From contig NZ_CM125436.1 of the NCBI RefSeq assembly GCF_052072235.1, positions 4,706,001 to 4,770,000 on the forward strand: a stretch of 64,000 nucleotides of DNA, written 5' to 3'. Shown one piece after another: positions 1 through 8,304 of the stretch; position 1 is the stretch's first letter, and every line of letters begins with the position of its first letter. Below the pieces are notes generated by a model. The model did no database searches and was not told the DNA's origin. It worked only from the letters and a program-made list of their open reading frames with translations. A program made the position numbers and the translations under genes. The DNA comes from Brevibacillus_D fluminis_A. GTDB lineage: Bacteria > Bacillota > Bacilli > Brevibacillales > Brevibacillaceae.

Positions 1-773
1 ATCGAGACTTTCAGCTCTTTGCCCAAATTGGCGTCGAGCGTACCGTGCAGCAGGTTGGTTTCCCCGATGAAGTCGGCGACAAAGCGTGTAGCCGGACGGT
101 TGTAGATCACGCTCGGCGTATCGATCTGCTCGATCTGGCCGTTGTTCATGACGGCGATCCGGTCGGACATGGTGAGCGCTTCTTCCTGATCATGCGTGAC
201 ATAGATGAATGTGATGCCGAGCTTTTGCTGCAGCGCTTTGAGTTCGAACTGCATTTGCTTGCGCAGCTTCAAGTCGAGCGCGCCGAGCGGTTCGTCCAGC
301 AAAAGGACGGTCGGCTTGTTCACGATCGCGCGGGCGACGGCCACCCGCTGCTGCTGCCCGCCCGACATTTGACGCGGCTTGCGGTCGGCGAATGCTTCCA
401 TCTGCACCATGCGGAGCGCTTCATTGACACGCCGCTTGATTTCATCGGCAGGCACGCCTTTGAGCTTCATGCCGTACCCGATGTTTTGGCTGACCGTCAT
501 GTGCGGAAACAGCGCATAGTTTTGGAACACGGTGTTCACATCGCGCTTGTTCGGCGGAGAACCTGCGACATTGTTGCCGTTCAGCAAAATCATGCCAGAA
601 TCCGGATGTTCAAACCCGGCAATCATGCGCAGCGTCGTCGTCTTCCCGCAGCCGCTCGGACCGAGCAGCGTAAGAAACTCTCCGCGATATACCTCCAAAT
701 CCAAATTTTTGACAATATGGTTTTCGCCAAAGCGTTTGTTGACGCCCTCCAGGCGGATCGCCAGCTCTCCCAT
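1..773 (-). CDS. potA: Polyamine ABC transporter ATP-binding protein PotA (3' end outside window)
   Basis: ATPase that would power spermidine/putrescine import with the membrane proteins PotB and PotC. The visible 257 codons show Walker A GPSGCGKTT near residue 38, the Q-loop FQNYALFPHM, the ABC signature MSGGQQQRVAVARAI, Walker B VLLLDEPLGALD and the switch histidine in THDQEEALTMSDRI, in the usual order. The gene runs off the left edge, so the C-terminal TOBE-like part is missing. The ATG at 773 follows GGAG embedded in the end of potC, seven bases after its stop, so translation is likely coupled. It is the last visible gene of potDBCA. Substrate is inferred from the operon, not from this subunit. 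Confidence 0.93.
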   Translation of the reverse strand, partial: MGELAIRLEGVNKRFGENHIVKNLDLEVYRGEFLTLLGPSGCGKTTTLRMIAGFEHPDSGMILLNGNNVAGSPPNKRDVNTVFQNYALFPHMTVSQNIGYGMKLKGVPADEIKRRVNEALRMVQMEAFADRKPRQMSGGQQQRVAVARAIVNKPTVLLLDEPLGALDLKLRKQMQFELKALQQKLGITFIYVTHDQEEALTMSDRIAVMNNGQIEQIDTPSVIYNRPATRFVADFIGETNLLHGTLDANLGKELKVS

Positions 774-780
774 GGATACT

Positions 781-1572
781 CTACTCCTCTCTGTTGTTCA
801 ATCTTGTGGAAATGATGATGAATAGCAAAGAAGTGATGAACACAAGTGTCGAGATCGCGTTCACTTCAGGTGAAAATCCATTGCGCGTCATCCCCCAGAT
901 CTGGATCGGCAAGGTGCTGTAGACCCCGTTGAGGAAAAAGGTGACGGGGATTTCATCGAGCGACAGTGTGAAGCTGAGCAGTGCAGAGCCGATCAGGGCC
1001 GTGCGGATATTGGGCAAAATCACATACCAGAATGTTTGAAACCGGTTGGCACCCAGGTCGGCGGACGCCTCCTCGATGGAGCGGTCCATCCGTTTCAGGC
1101 GCGCATAGACTTGCGGCATCACGATCGCGATCAAAAACGTGGAATGGCCGATGACCACAGCGAGCATCGATTGCTGAATCCCCAGCTCCTGAAAGAAGCT
1201 CAGCATCGCCACCCCGGTTAAAATCCCCGGCAAAATCAGCGGCAAAAGAACGATGCGCTCAAACACCTTTTTCCCGACAAAGTTGAAGCGATCCATCGCA
1301 AATGCGCCCGGCACACCGAGCAGAACCGCAGCGGTGGTGCTGATCAAAGCGACCGTCACGGAATGGCCCAGCGCCTCGATCAACGCCTTGTTTTGCGCCA
1401 TCTCCTGGTACCATTTGAGCGAGACCCCTGTCATCGGAAAGCTGTTGATGCTGTCGGCGTTAAACGAGTACACGACGACGACCAAGAGCGGGAAGTAAAG
1501 GAAGGCCAGCACCAGAAACGAAAACAGCCCCAACAGTTTTGTGATCAGATTCAAATTCAATCGTCCTGTCAT
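781..1572 (-). CDS. potC: Polyamine ABC transporter permease PotC
   Basis: Inner permease subunit of the polyamine importer, 263 residues with about six hydrophobic segments. The cytoplasmic EAA loop that docks on PotA is visible as EEASADLGANRFQTFWYVILP around residue 165, typical of the PotC branch of the BPD_transp_1 family. It starts nine bases after the potB stop and ends just before potA, with AGGTGAG upstream of the ATG. Length matches PotC/YdcV relatives. Confidence 0.92.
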   Translation of the reverse strand: MTGRLNLNLITKLLGLFSFLVLAFLYFPLLVVVVYSFNADSINSFPMTGVSLKWYQEMAQNKALIEALGHSVTVALISTTAAVLLGVPGAFAMDRFNFVGKKVFERIVLLPLILPGILTGVAMLSFFQELGIQQSMLAVVIGHSTFLIAIVMPQVYARLKRMDRSIEEASADLGANRFQTFWYVILPNIRTALIGSALLSFTLSLDEIPVTFFLNGVYSTLPIQIWGMTRNGFSPEVNAISTLVFITSLLFIIISTRLNNREE

Positions 1573-1581
1573 AGTACCAAC

Positions 1582-2559
1582 TCACCTGCTCCCTCTGACT
1601 TGTGACGAATCGAGTGTGGAATAGCGCTTCTCGGCCCGGCCCGTCACTTCCAGAATGACCAGTACCAAAAGCAGAATAATGATGCCGATGGCTGAACCGT
1701 ACGGCCAGTTGTTGGACGTACCGAATTGCTGCTGCACGATATTGGCGATCATCGTGCTGCTGCCCGGACCACCCAGAAGCTGCGGCGCGAGGAAGTCGCC
1801 CATCGAAAGCACCAGCGCAAACGTCGCTCCGGCGATCATGCCTGGCAGTGACAGCGGCAGTACGACATGGGAAAACGTTTGCCAGCGGTTGGCGCCCAAA
1901 TCTTTGGAGGCTTCCATCAGGTTGCGCGGAATTTGCTCCAGCGCTGTATAGATCGGCATCAGCACAAATGGCGTATAAATGTGCACCATCCCGATGATGA
2001 CCGAGATTTTGCTGTACAGGAAAATATCAAGCGGCTCATGGGTGACGCCGAGCCAGATCAAGGCGGAATTCAAAATCCCGTTTGTTCCCAAAATGATTTT
2101 CCACGAATAGGCCCGCACGATGTAGCTCACCCACAGCGGAATAATCACGAGCATGTACACGACCTGTTTCATCCGCGTCACTTTAAAATTGATGTAATAG
2201 GCCAGCGGAAAGCTGATCAACACGGTACAGACCGTCACCATGACGGCAAGCTCGAGCGTATCGAGCAAAACTTTGTAAGGCGCCTGCCCGCCTGTCGTGG
2301 CGGTGAAAAATTTGGTGTAGTTCGCCAGATTGAACTCCTTGATGACATCAAACGGCCCCGGCTTCCAGAAGCTGTATGTAAACAGGTTGAAGTATGGCAT
2401 GAACAAAAACATGAACAACCAAATCGCCGGCGGAAGCAAAAGCGGCAGCAAGAGCTTGTTGTTTTTCCCAGCCATTTTTTTCAGCCATGGCCGGCGAACC
2501 GTTTGTTCCGAGGAGATTGGGGCGGTTGTCCCAGCCTCGTTTCGTTCCACTTCGTACAT
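1582..2559 (-). CDS. potB: Polyamine ABC transporter permease PotB
   Basis: Second permease of the importer (325 residues). The N terminus is a roughly 35-residue cytoplasmic extension, followed by a first membrane segment and the EAA loop MEASKDLGANRWQTFSHVVLP near residue 230. An in-frame ATG exists at 2577, but the one at 2559 is preceded at correct distance by AGGAGGG and is preferred. It lies about 200 bases downstream of potD, behind a strong hairpin, so it is probably expressed at a lower level than the binding protein. Confidence 0.92.
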   Translation of the reverse strand: MYEVERNEAGTTAPISSEQTVRRPWLKKMAGKNNKLLLPLLLPPAIWLFMFLFMPYFNLFTYSFWKPGPFDVIKEFNLANYTKFFTATTGGQAPYKVLLDTLELAVMVTVCTVLISFPLAYYINFKVTRMKQVVYMLVIIPLWVSYIVRAYSWKIILGTNGILNSALIWLGVTHEPLDIFLYSKISVIIGMVHIYTPFVLMPIYTALEQIPRNLMEASKDLGANRWQTFSHVVLPLSLPGMIAGATFALVLSMGDFLAPQLLGGPGSSTMIANIVQQQFGTSNNWPYGSAIGIIILLLVLVILEVTGRAEKRYSTLDSSQVRGSR

Positions 2560-2619
2560 CTCCCACACCCTCCTCATGGATCTTTGTCGTTTCCTTGTGG
2601 TTCTTGGTCACATAGAGTA

Positions 2620-2685
2620 GAAAACCTGGCTCCGCCATGCTTTTTGGAGGAGCCGCGGTTGCACGTATACTGGATAAGACTTTCA
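2620..2685. repeat. Copy A of a dispersed ~66-bp intergenic repeat
   Basis: About three quarters identical to 49890-49955 (one-base gaps), sharing the blocks CCTGGCT, GCTTTT, AGCCGCG and TATACTGGATAAGA. Both copies lie immediately beyond the terminator of a minus-strand gene (potD here, the YgiT gene there). No protein or known element is recognised. Confidence 0.55.
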
Positions 2686-2715
2686 TGTCGCTGCTCGCGG
2701 CATGGAAGTCTTATC
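2673..2715 (-). other. Long inverted repeat between potD and potB
   Basis: GATAAGACTTTCATG and CATGGAAGTCTTATC can pair over 14 of 15 positions with a 13-base loop. It follows the potD terminator-like hairpin within the potD-potB gap of about 200 bases. It may protect the 3' end of potD mRNA or reduce read-through to potBCA. Confidence 0.6.
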
Positions 2716-2720
2716 TGTAC

Positions 2721-2749
2721 AAAAAGCCCAGCCTATGGCCAGGCCTTTT
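2721..2749 (-). terminator. Terminator-like hairpin after potD
   Basis: On the minus strand an A-rich stem (AAAGGCCTGGCC / GGCTGGGCTTT, one bulged G, loop ATA) ends in a run of five T. Because potBCA lie downstream without a visible promoter of their own, it is best read as a partial, intra-operonic terminator. Confidence 0.65.
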
Positions 2750-2763
2750 GCGTCAAATACCGA

Positions 2764-3921
2764 TCAGTTCGTCTTGACCTCAGTCCAAATATCGTTGTAG
2801 GCAGCGCGTTCTTTTACATACTGCCAGAAGTTGATTTTGGAGAAGAGCTTATCCATGTCGTTGATGTAGGTGATTTCCTGCAGCTCCTTGGACATGAATT
2901 CAGCGGCTTTTGCATTCGCGACGCTGTAGTTGGTCACTTCCGCCACCTGTGCCATCGGCTCCGGTTTGGCGATGTAATCCAGATACTGTTCAGCCAACTC
3001 GCGGTGCTTGGAGCCTTTGACGATCATCAGACGGTCGATCCAGCCGGTCGCGCCCTCATCCGGAATCGTCCACTTCAGGTTGCGGCCTTTCTTGTTCACC
3101 TCGGAAACCGTGAGCGGCCAGCCTACCGCAAGCGCCACTTCCTTATTGGCGAACAGGTCGTTCAGCTCGCCCGCTGTCGTCCAGTATTTGCGCACGTTTG
3201 GCTTCAGCTCGATCAGCTTCTGCTTGGCACTCTGCAACTGCTCCGGCGTCATGTTGTAAAGCGCGCCTTTGTCGGTTTTGTCCAAGCCTTGCATCTGGCC
3301 GATCATATAAATGTTGGAGATGTCATCGTAAACCGATACTTTCCCTTTATACTGCGGGTCCCAGAAAACGCTCCATGATTTCGGCTCCTCTTTCACCACG
3401 TCCGCATCGTAGATGAGATAGTCAGGTCCCCAGGCGAACGGCAGCCCGTATTGTTTGCCGTCTTTTTGCACATCTTTCATATTGCGCAGCGTTTCATTCA
3501 ATTCGTTGTAGTTGCTGATTTTGGACGTGTCGATCGGTTCGACCATGTCGGACTGCACCAGCAGTTCTGCCACGTCCGTCGACGGCGAGATGATGTCATA
3601 CGTATCGCCGCCGCCCGCTTTCAGCTTGGCGAGCAGCTCGTCGCTCGAGGCGAAATACGTCGGATTTACCTTGACGCCGTACTTGTCCTCGAAAGCCTTG
3701 GTGAACTTCGGATCGGCATAGCCTTCCCATGTGAGCAGGTTCAGCGATTGGCCTTTGAACTTGTCTTTTGCGTCTCCTGCATTGCCGCCAGCGGAAGCGT
3801 CAGGCTGCGGCTGTGTGCCGGCCGTCTGGCTGCCGCCGCCACATGCCGTGAGCAAAAGCGCGGATACTGCCACACTGGATAGTACGGAAAGCCATTTTGT
3901 TTTTGCTTGCATCTTCTTCAT
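2764..3921 (-). CDS. potD: Spermidine/putrescine-binding lipoprotein PotD
   Basis: Extracellular solute-binding protein, 385 residues. It has a Lys-rich start, a hydrophobic stretch and the lipobox LTAC (Cys about residue 27) followed by a Gly/Ser/Gln linker, so it should be a diacylglyceryl-anchored lipoprotein. The mature part begins with LNLLTWEGYADPKFTKAFE and contains IISPSTDVAELL and LPFAWGPDYLIYD, typical of the PotD/PotF family. First gene of potDBCA and directly downstream of a sigma-54 promoter. Other polyamines or related amines are possible ligands. Confidence 0.93.
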   Translation of the reverse strand: MKKMQAKTKWLSVLSSVAVSALLLTACGGGSQTAGTQPQPDASAGGNAGDAKDKFKGQSLNLLTWEGYADPKFTKAFEDKYGVKVNPTYFASSDELLAKLKAGGGDTYDIISPSTDVAELLVQSDMVEPIDTSKISNYNELNETLRNMKDVQKDGKQYGLPFAWGPDYLIYDADVVKEEPKSWSVFWDPQYKGKVSVYDDISNIYMIGQMQGLDKTDKGALYNMTPEQLQSAKQKLIELKPNVRKYWTTAGELNDLFANKEVALAVGWPLTVSEVNKKGRNLKWTIPDEGATGWIDRLMIVKGSKHRELAEQYLDYIAKPEPMAQVAEVTNYSVANAKAAEFMSKELQEITYINDMDKLFSKINFWQYVKERAAYNDIWTEVKTN

Positions 3922-3984
3922 CTGTTTCCCCCCATTGTTTGTAAAAGCATCTACAGTAAAAAAATCATTCCTGCCCTACTCAAA

Positions 3985-4001
3985 TAGCAAGTAGCGTGCC
4001 A
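3985..4001 (-). promoter_or_regulatory. Sigma-54 promoter of potDBCA
   Basis: Minus-strand TGGCACGCTACTTGCT carries the invariant GG and GC dinucleotides exactly ten bases apart, a near-consensus -24/-12 element. It is about 65 bases upstream of the potD start, giving a leader of roughly 50 bases. The adjacent gene encodes a sigma-54 activator, which supports the call. Confidence 0.85.
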
Positions 4002-4054
4002 GAATGATCGAAAAATTGAAAAAGCGATAGGAATAAGGTTTTCTTTCGGATTTT

Positions 4055-4086
4055 TCAAAAATGAGTTGTTTATTATCAAAAATGAG
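4055..4086 (-). promoter_or_regulatory. Putative enhancer (UAS) for the sigma-54 activator, two direct repeats
   Basis: TCAAAAATGAG occurs at 4055-4065 and again at 4076-4086, start-to-start distance 21 bases (two helical turns), 55-85 bases upstream of the -24/-12 element. Ten of the eleven bases recur at 5585-5594 in front of the activator gene itself. Confidence 0.6.
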
Positions 4087-4149
4087 AACAAAAAGCGTGC
4101 ACACATGCATTACTTTACTGAATAATTGATGGATTCATGCAATTTCGCA

Positions 4150-5460
4150 TCATTCCGATAATTGCTTGAATTTGCGCGATATCGTCGATTGGTCAACGCC
4201 GAGCATCGCGGCGATTTCGTACGTGGAGCCGCATCGTTCGCGGGCCATCTGCAGCAGCTCCTTTTCCACAATCGCGGTGGCTTCCTTTAGCGGGAGAATT
4301 TTATGAATCTTGATCGGCTTCTCCTCCTGACCATCCGCATCCGCAGGCCCGCTCTCTTGCGCGAATTCCTGCTGTCTCGCCTGTTCGCGGACCGACACAG
4401 GCAAATCAGCCAATGTAATCTCTTCCTCCTCTGCCATCACGACCAGTCTTTCCATCATGTTTTCCATCTGGCGAATATTCCCCGGCCACGAATAGCTCAT
4501 CAATGAACGGATTGCCCGTGGTGACAAAGTTCTGCTCAGTCCGTATTTTGCCGTAAACTTTTTCAGGAAAAATTGCAGCAGCGGATAAATGTCCTCCGTC
4601 CGCTCCCGCAGCGGCGGTATCGTGAGCGGCACGACGCAAAGACGGTAGTACAGGTCTTCCCGAAAGCGTCCTGCCGCCACCTCCGCCTCAAGGTCGCGAT
4701 TGGTGGCGACGATGATGCGGACGTCCGCCTGGATCGCGCGCGGCTGCCCGATCTTTTTGAAGGAACGCTCCTGGAGGACGCGCAGCAGCTTGACTTGCGA
4801 GGCAAGCGGAAGCTCCCCGATCTCGTCTAAAAACAGCGTCCCTCCCTCCGCTTCCTCAAATACCCCTTTTTTCCCCGTGCGGTCAGCGCCTGTAAATGCC
4901 CCGGGGGAGTAGCCGAACAGCTCCGATTCGATCAGCGTTTCCGGAATCGCCCCGCAGTTCAGGATGACGTAAGGCTCGTAGCGCCGCTTGCTCGACTCGT
5001 GAATCAGCCGGGCGATCCCTTCCTTGCCGACGCCCGTCTCTCCGTGAATCAGCACGGTCATGTCGGTGGCGGCGACCTTGGCGATGCTGGCGATGACCCC
5101 TTTCATCCCCGGACTCGGCAAATCGAACAGCAAATTTCCTTCCCCGGGCTTCATCCCCTGCGGAAAGCCTGCGCCCGCCCCGTTCTGCCCTGCTGTGATG
5201 AGCCCGGCGGAGCCGTTGTCCTCGCGATCTTCCAGAATCAGCACTTGCGAGTCGGCCAATTGAAACGTGTGGACATACAGCTTTCGTTTTGACAAAATAA
5301 CGCTCTGCGCCTGGTGCGATAAATGCAATTCATAGCCAGGCAGCAGCTCCGGGGCTTTGCTCCCGATCGTTTTGAGGAACGAAAACCCGGTTACATACGG
5401 CCAATTCGATGAACACCAAAAAATTTCGCCGCTCGTCGTAATTCGCGCAATCGTCAGCAT
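4150..5460 (-). CDS. Sigma-54-dependent transcriptional activator
   Basis: Enhancer-binding protein, 436 residues. Residues 1-100 form a PAS-like sensory segment with no receiver domain. The AAA+ domain then shows Walker A GETGVGKEG, the sigma-54 contact loop GAFTGA, Walker B GTLFLDEIGELPL and arginine-finger region FREDLYYRL. A C-terminal TyrR/Fis-type HTH reads EIAAMLGVDQSTISRKFKQL. It lies directly upstream of and codirectional with potDBCA, and both carry sigma-54 promoters plus the same upstream repeat, so it probably senses a polyamine or amine metabolite and also controls itself. The signal is inferred. Confidence 0.92.
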   Translation of the reverse strand: MLTIARITTSGEIFWCSSNWPYVTGFSFLKTIGSKAPELLPGYELHLSHQAQSVILSKRKLYVHTFQLADSQVLILEDREDNGSAGLITAGQNGAGAGFPQGMKPGEGNLLFDLPSPGMKGVIASIAKVAATDMTVLIHGETGVGKEGIARLIHESSKRRYEPYVILNCGAIPETLIESELFGYSPGAFTGADRTGKKGVFEEAEGGTLFLDEIGELPLASQVKLLRVLQERSFKKIGQPRAIQADVRIIVATNRDLEAEVAAGRFREDLYYRLCVVPLTIPPLRERTEDIYPLLQFFLKKFTAKYGLSRTLSPRAIRSLMSYSWPGNIRQMENMMERLVVMAEEEEITLADLPVSVREQARQQEFAQESGPADADGQEEKPIKIHKILPLKEATAIVEKELLQMARERCGSTYEIAAMLGVDQSTISRKFKQLSE

Positions 5461-5512
5461 CTAGCTTTCATTCCTTCCCTGGCTTGTGGTGCACATGCAT
5501 GTCCTTGTAACA

Positions 5513-5528
5513 AGCAATTCCTGTACCA
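5513..5528 (-). promoter_or_regulatory. Sigma-54 promoter of the activator gene
   Basis: Minus-strand TGGTACAGGAATTGCT again has GG-N10-GC spacing, about 55 bases before the activator start codon. One consensus base (C to T in TGGCAC) differs. Confidence 0.7.
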
Positions 5529-5584
5529 GTGATTTCCACCCAGGCAAAGCACGGAAAGGCGCTTGTCTCATGAAACGATAGATT

Positions 5585-5594
5585 TCATTTTTGA
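5585..5594 (-). promoter_or_regulatory. Third copy of the putative activator-binding repeat
   Basis: TCAAAAATGA on the minus strand matches ten of eleven bases of the repeats at 4055-4086 and lies about 57 bases upstream of the second sigma-54 promoter, the same geometry as at potD. Confidence 0.5.
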
Positions 5595-5682
5595 GAATAT
5601 CACTCGTTTTTGCATACCAAAAGAGCAGATCAGGTAACGATCTGCTCCTCCATGATTTTTGGTTTCTTTTCCCCTATGATGA

Positions 5683-7320
5683 TCACAGGATGCCCGCTCC
5701 AACAGGCTCCTCGCTTCCGCCATGCTCCGCATGTTGTGCCACTTGGGCCCGCTTTGCGTTGGCAGGCAGCCAGCACGTGAATGTGCTTCCCACGCCGAAT
5801 TCGCTGTCCACCTCAATCGTACCGCCCAGCATGGTACAAAAGCTTTTGCTGATCGCAAGCCCCAGGCCGGTGCCGCCGAATTTTCGCGTGGTGGACGAAT
5901 CCGCCTGCGTGAAGGGCTGGAATAAATTCGCCATCTGCTCCGGCGTCATGCCGATCCCCGTGTCTGTTACTTGAAAAGACACCCCTGCTTGCTGCCCCTT
6001 TTGTTGCTTCAAAACACGCAGGCTGATCGTGCCGTTTTTCGTGAATTTGCTCGCATTACCCAGCAGATTGATCAAAATCTGCCGCAATTTCGTGACGTCC
6101 GTGACGATTTCGCTGTTTTCGCACTGGGTCGTCAGCTGATTGCCGTTCGCGTCGAGCAGCGGAGACAGCGTCGTGACGACCTCCTGCACCAGCAACTCCA
6201 GACTGCATGCTTCCAGCTGAATCTCCATCTTGCCTGCCTCGATTTTGGAAATGTCCAAAATGTCGTTGATCAGCGCCAGCAAATGCTTGCCCGACTTGCG
6301 GATTTTCCCGAGATCATCGACGAACATCTTTTCGCCCATCTCTTCCGCCTCTTCCATCAGCATCTCGCTGTAACCGATAATCGCGTTGAGCGGTGTCCGC
6401 AGCTCATGGCTCATGTTGGCGAGGAACTGGCTCTTGATCCGATTCGCTTTGATCGCCTCGTCATGCGCGCGCTCCAGCTGTGCGGTCCGCTCCTTCACCA
6501 ACTGCTCCAGATTGTCATTGAGCTGGCGCAATTCTTGATTGATCTTGTAAATCTCCTCGGTCTTCGCCTTGATTTGCCCATCTTTTTGCGAGAACCGCCG
6601 CGAAACAAAAATACCCGACAAGGACAAGCCCAACGTGAAAAGCGTGCCGCCCGCAATCAGATAGGCGAGCCATTTTTGATCGAGCACCATGCCGGTGGAC
6701 AGTCCGGATTTTTCTCCCAGATGGAAGTGCGCCGCCATCATTCCCGTGTAATGCATGCCGACGATCGCCGCCCCCATGATCAACCCGCTACCCAACTTTT
6801 TCCATACCGCGCTGCCGCCCATATCTCTTCTGAAATAAAACGACAGCCACAGCGCCGCGATCGAAGCGATGATGGCGATCGCGATCGATAGCAGGAAAAA
6901 GACAGGATCATACGTGATGTCGACCTGCATGGCAGCCATTCCGGTGTAATGCATCGCCGTTATGCCGGAGGCAAGCAGCATCCCCCCGCCGAGCAGCTGC
7001 AGAAGCGTAACCTGTTCGCGGCCGACCACATACAGCGCAATGAACGATGCGATGATCGCGATCAAAACCGATAGCGTGACGATCGGGAGGTCATAGGGGA
7101 TGGGAACCGGCAATGTAAAAGCAAGCATGCCGACAAAATGCATGGACCAGATCCCCATGCCCATCGCAATGGCGCCGAAAAGTAGCCAATTCAACCGGCT
7201 GGTTCCGCTGGACGTGCTGATTCTCCCGACCAAATCAAGAACGGTATAAGATGAAACCACTGCAACGACATATGAAAAAACGACAAGTACCCAATCGTAC
7301 GAGCCATGAATATGCTCCAC
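5683..7320 (-). CDS. MHYT-domain sensor histidine kinase (orphan)
   Basis: Membrane sensor kinase. The N-terminal third is a seven-helix MHYT domain with three metal-ligand motifs, SMHFVGM, AMHYTGM and GMHYTGM. A short coiled linker follows, then HisKA with SQFLANMSHELRTPLNAIIG (phospho-His) and an HATPase with N-box LLGNASKFTKNG, DTGIGM and GGTGLGLAIS. The GTG at 7320 is preceded by GAGG at good distance and fits the usual MHYT start; an upstream in-frame GTG at 7380 would add 20 residues. MHYT domains are proposed to sense O2, CO or NO through copper. No response regulator is adjacent. Confidence 0.9.
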   Translation of the reverse strand: MEHIHGSYDWVLVVFSYVVAVVSSYTVLDLVGRISTSSGTSRLNWLLFGAIAMGMGIWSMHFVGMLAFTLPVPIPYDLPIVTLSVLIAIIASFIALYVVGREQVTLLQLLGGGMLLASGITAMHYTGMAAMQVDITYDPVFFLLSIAIAIIASIAALWLSFYFRRDMGGSAVWKKLGSGLIMGAAIVGMHYTGMMAAHFHLGEKSGLSTGMVLDQKWLAYLIAGGTLFTLGLSLSGIFVSRRFSQKDGQIKAKTEEIYKINQELRQLNDNLEQLVKERTAQLERAHDEAIKANRIKSQFLANMSHELRTPLNAIIGYSEMLMEEAEEMGEKMFVDDLGKIRKSGKHLLALINDILDISKIEAGKMEIQLEACSLELLVQEVVTTLSPLLDANGNQLTTQCENSEIVTDVTKLRQILINLLGNASKFTKNGTISLRVLKQQKGQQAGVSFQVTDTGIGMTPEQMANLFQPFTQADSSTTRKFGGTGLGLAISKSFCTMLGGTIEVDSEFGVGSTFTCWLPANAKRAQVAQHAEHGGSEEPVGAGIL

Positions 7321-7478
7321 TAGAAATTCCTCGCTCTCACAAAAGATCAACGGTATGGAAGCACCATGTGATACCGCCACACAAGCCCCCTAGATAATAA
7401 TAGCAATTCGGAAAATCTTAGCAAGAATGGAACTGTACTTACGCATATACCCGGAAAAGGAACATGTAAACATCTGGA

Positions 7479-7512
7479 TTGCATAACAGTCATCATTCGT
7501 TTACTATCGAAT
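7479..7512 (+). promoter_or_regulatory. Promoter and inverted repeat before the ArsR-type gene
   Basis: TTGCAT (7479-7484), 17-base spacer, TACTAT (7502-7507). An inverted repeat ATTCG-N8-CGAAT (7495-7512) covers the -10 element and could be an autorepression site. Confidence 0.45.
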
Positions 7513-7534
7513 TATGTATGGAGGTGGTCTGAAG

Positions 7535-8227
7535 ATGTATTCCAGTCCCAATCTTGTGGAGATTGCCGCGTTGATCGGCGATCCTTCACGCATTGCCATC
7601 CTGATCAATCTGATAGATGGAAAAGCTTTGCCCGCGAGCGAACTGGCCCGCTGCGCCCGCATCACCCCGCAAACCGCCAGCTCCCACCTCGCGAAATTGG
7701 TAGAAGGCCAGCTTTTGGTTTGCGAGTCGTACGGGCGGCACAAATATTATCGGCTGGCGAGCCCCGATGTCGCTCATGCGCTCGAGGCGCTTTCTGTCAT
7801 CGCCAATCCGGCCCCCGTCCGTTCCCTGCGCGAATCGGACCAACTGAAGCAATTGCAGTATTGCCGCACCTGCTATGACCATCTGGCCGGCACTGTCGGG
7901 GTCGCGCTGACGGAAAGGCTGCTCGCGTTGGAGTACATGGAGGAATCGGGCCGCGATTTCGTGCTGCGTCCAGAGGGCAAGCGCCATCTGCATGATTTCG
8001 GCGTGAATGTGGAAGAAAAACCGAAAAGCCGCCGCCATTTTGCCCGCCAGTGTCTCGACTGGAGCGAACGGCGGCATCATTTGGCCGGCAGCTTGGGCGC
8101 ATCGCTGACCGATCGGCTGTTTGCGCTGAAATGGATCGAACGGCAGTCTGCTGGCCGGGCCGCACGCCTGACAGCAGCGGGACGCGAAGGCTTCGCCGCT
8201 GAGTTCGGTCTGGTGCTTCCTTCTTGA
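7535..8227 (+). CDS. ArsR-family winged-helix regulator
   Basis: DNA-binding repressor, about 230 residues. The winged helix occupies residues 1-90 (LIGDPSRIAILINLIDGK, helix-turn-helix ITPQTASSHLAKLVEGQLL, wing YGRHKYYRLA). A longer C-terminal domain contains CRTCYDHLAGTVGVALTERLL, repeated in diverged form as ARQCLDWSERRHHLAGSLGASLTDRLF, as in the larger ArsR proteins of Bacillales; the Cys/His residues could bind metal. GGAGGTG at the right distance favours the ATG at 7535 over one at 7514. Monocistronic, convergent with the DMT exporter; target unknown. Confidence 0.85.
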   Translation: MYSSPNLVEIAALIGDPSRIAILINLIDGKALPASELARCARITPQTASSHLAKLVEGQLLVCESYGRHKYYRLASPDVAHALEALSVIANPAPVRSLRESDQLKQLQYCRTCYDHLAGTVGVALTERLLALEYMEESGRDFVLRPEGKRHLHDFGVNVEEKPKSRRHFARQCLDWSERRHHLAGSLGASLTDRLFALKWIERQSAGRAARLTAAGREGFAAEFGLVLPS

Positions 8228-8231
8228 AAAA

Positions 8232-8290
8232 AGAGAAAGGGCTATCCACTGCTAGAGGCGTATGCTCTTGCACGGATAGCCCATTTTTTG
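8232..8290. terminator. Bidirectional terminator
   Basis: GGGCTATCC (8239-8247) pairs with GGATAGCCC (8274-8282), flanked by A-rich and T-rich runs on both sides; it serves the ArsR gene (+) and the DMT transporter (-). Confidence 0.85.
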
Positions 8291-8304
8291 CGGATCGGCC
8301 TGTG

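Noticed and set aside
2348..2686. 112-codon minus-strand frame covering the potB upstream region
   Set aside because: Out of frame with potB and runs through the repeat and hairpin region; no ribosome binding site.
1867..3378. 503-codon plus-strand frame across potB and potD
   Set aside because: Crosses two well-supported genes and a terminator; no ribosome binding site.
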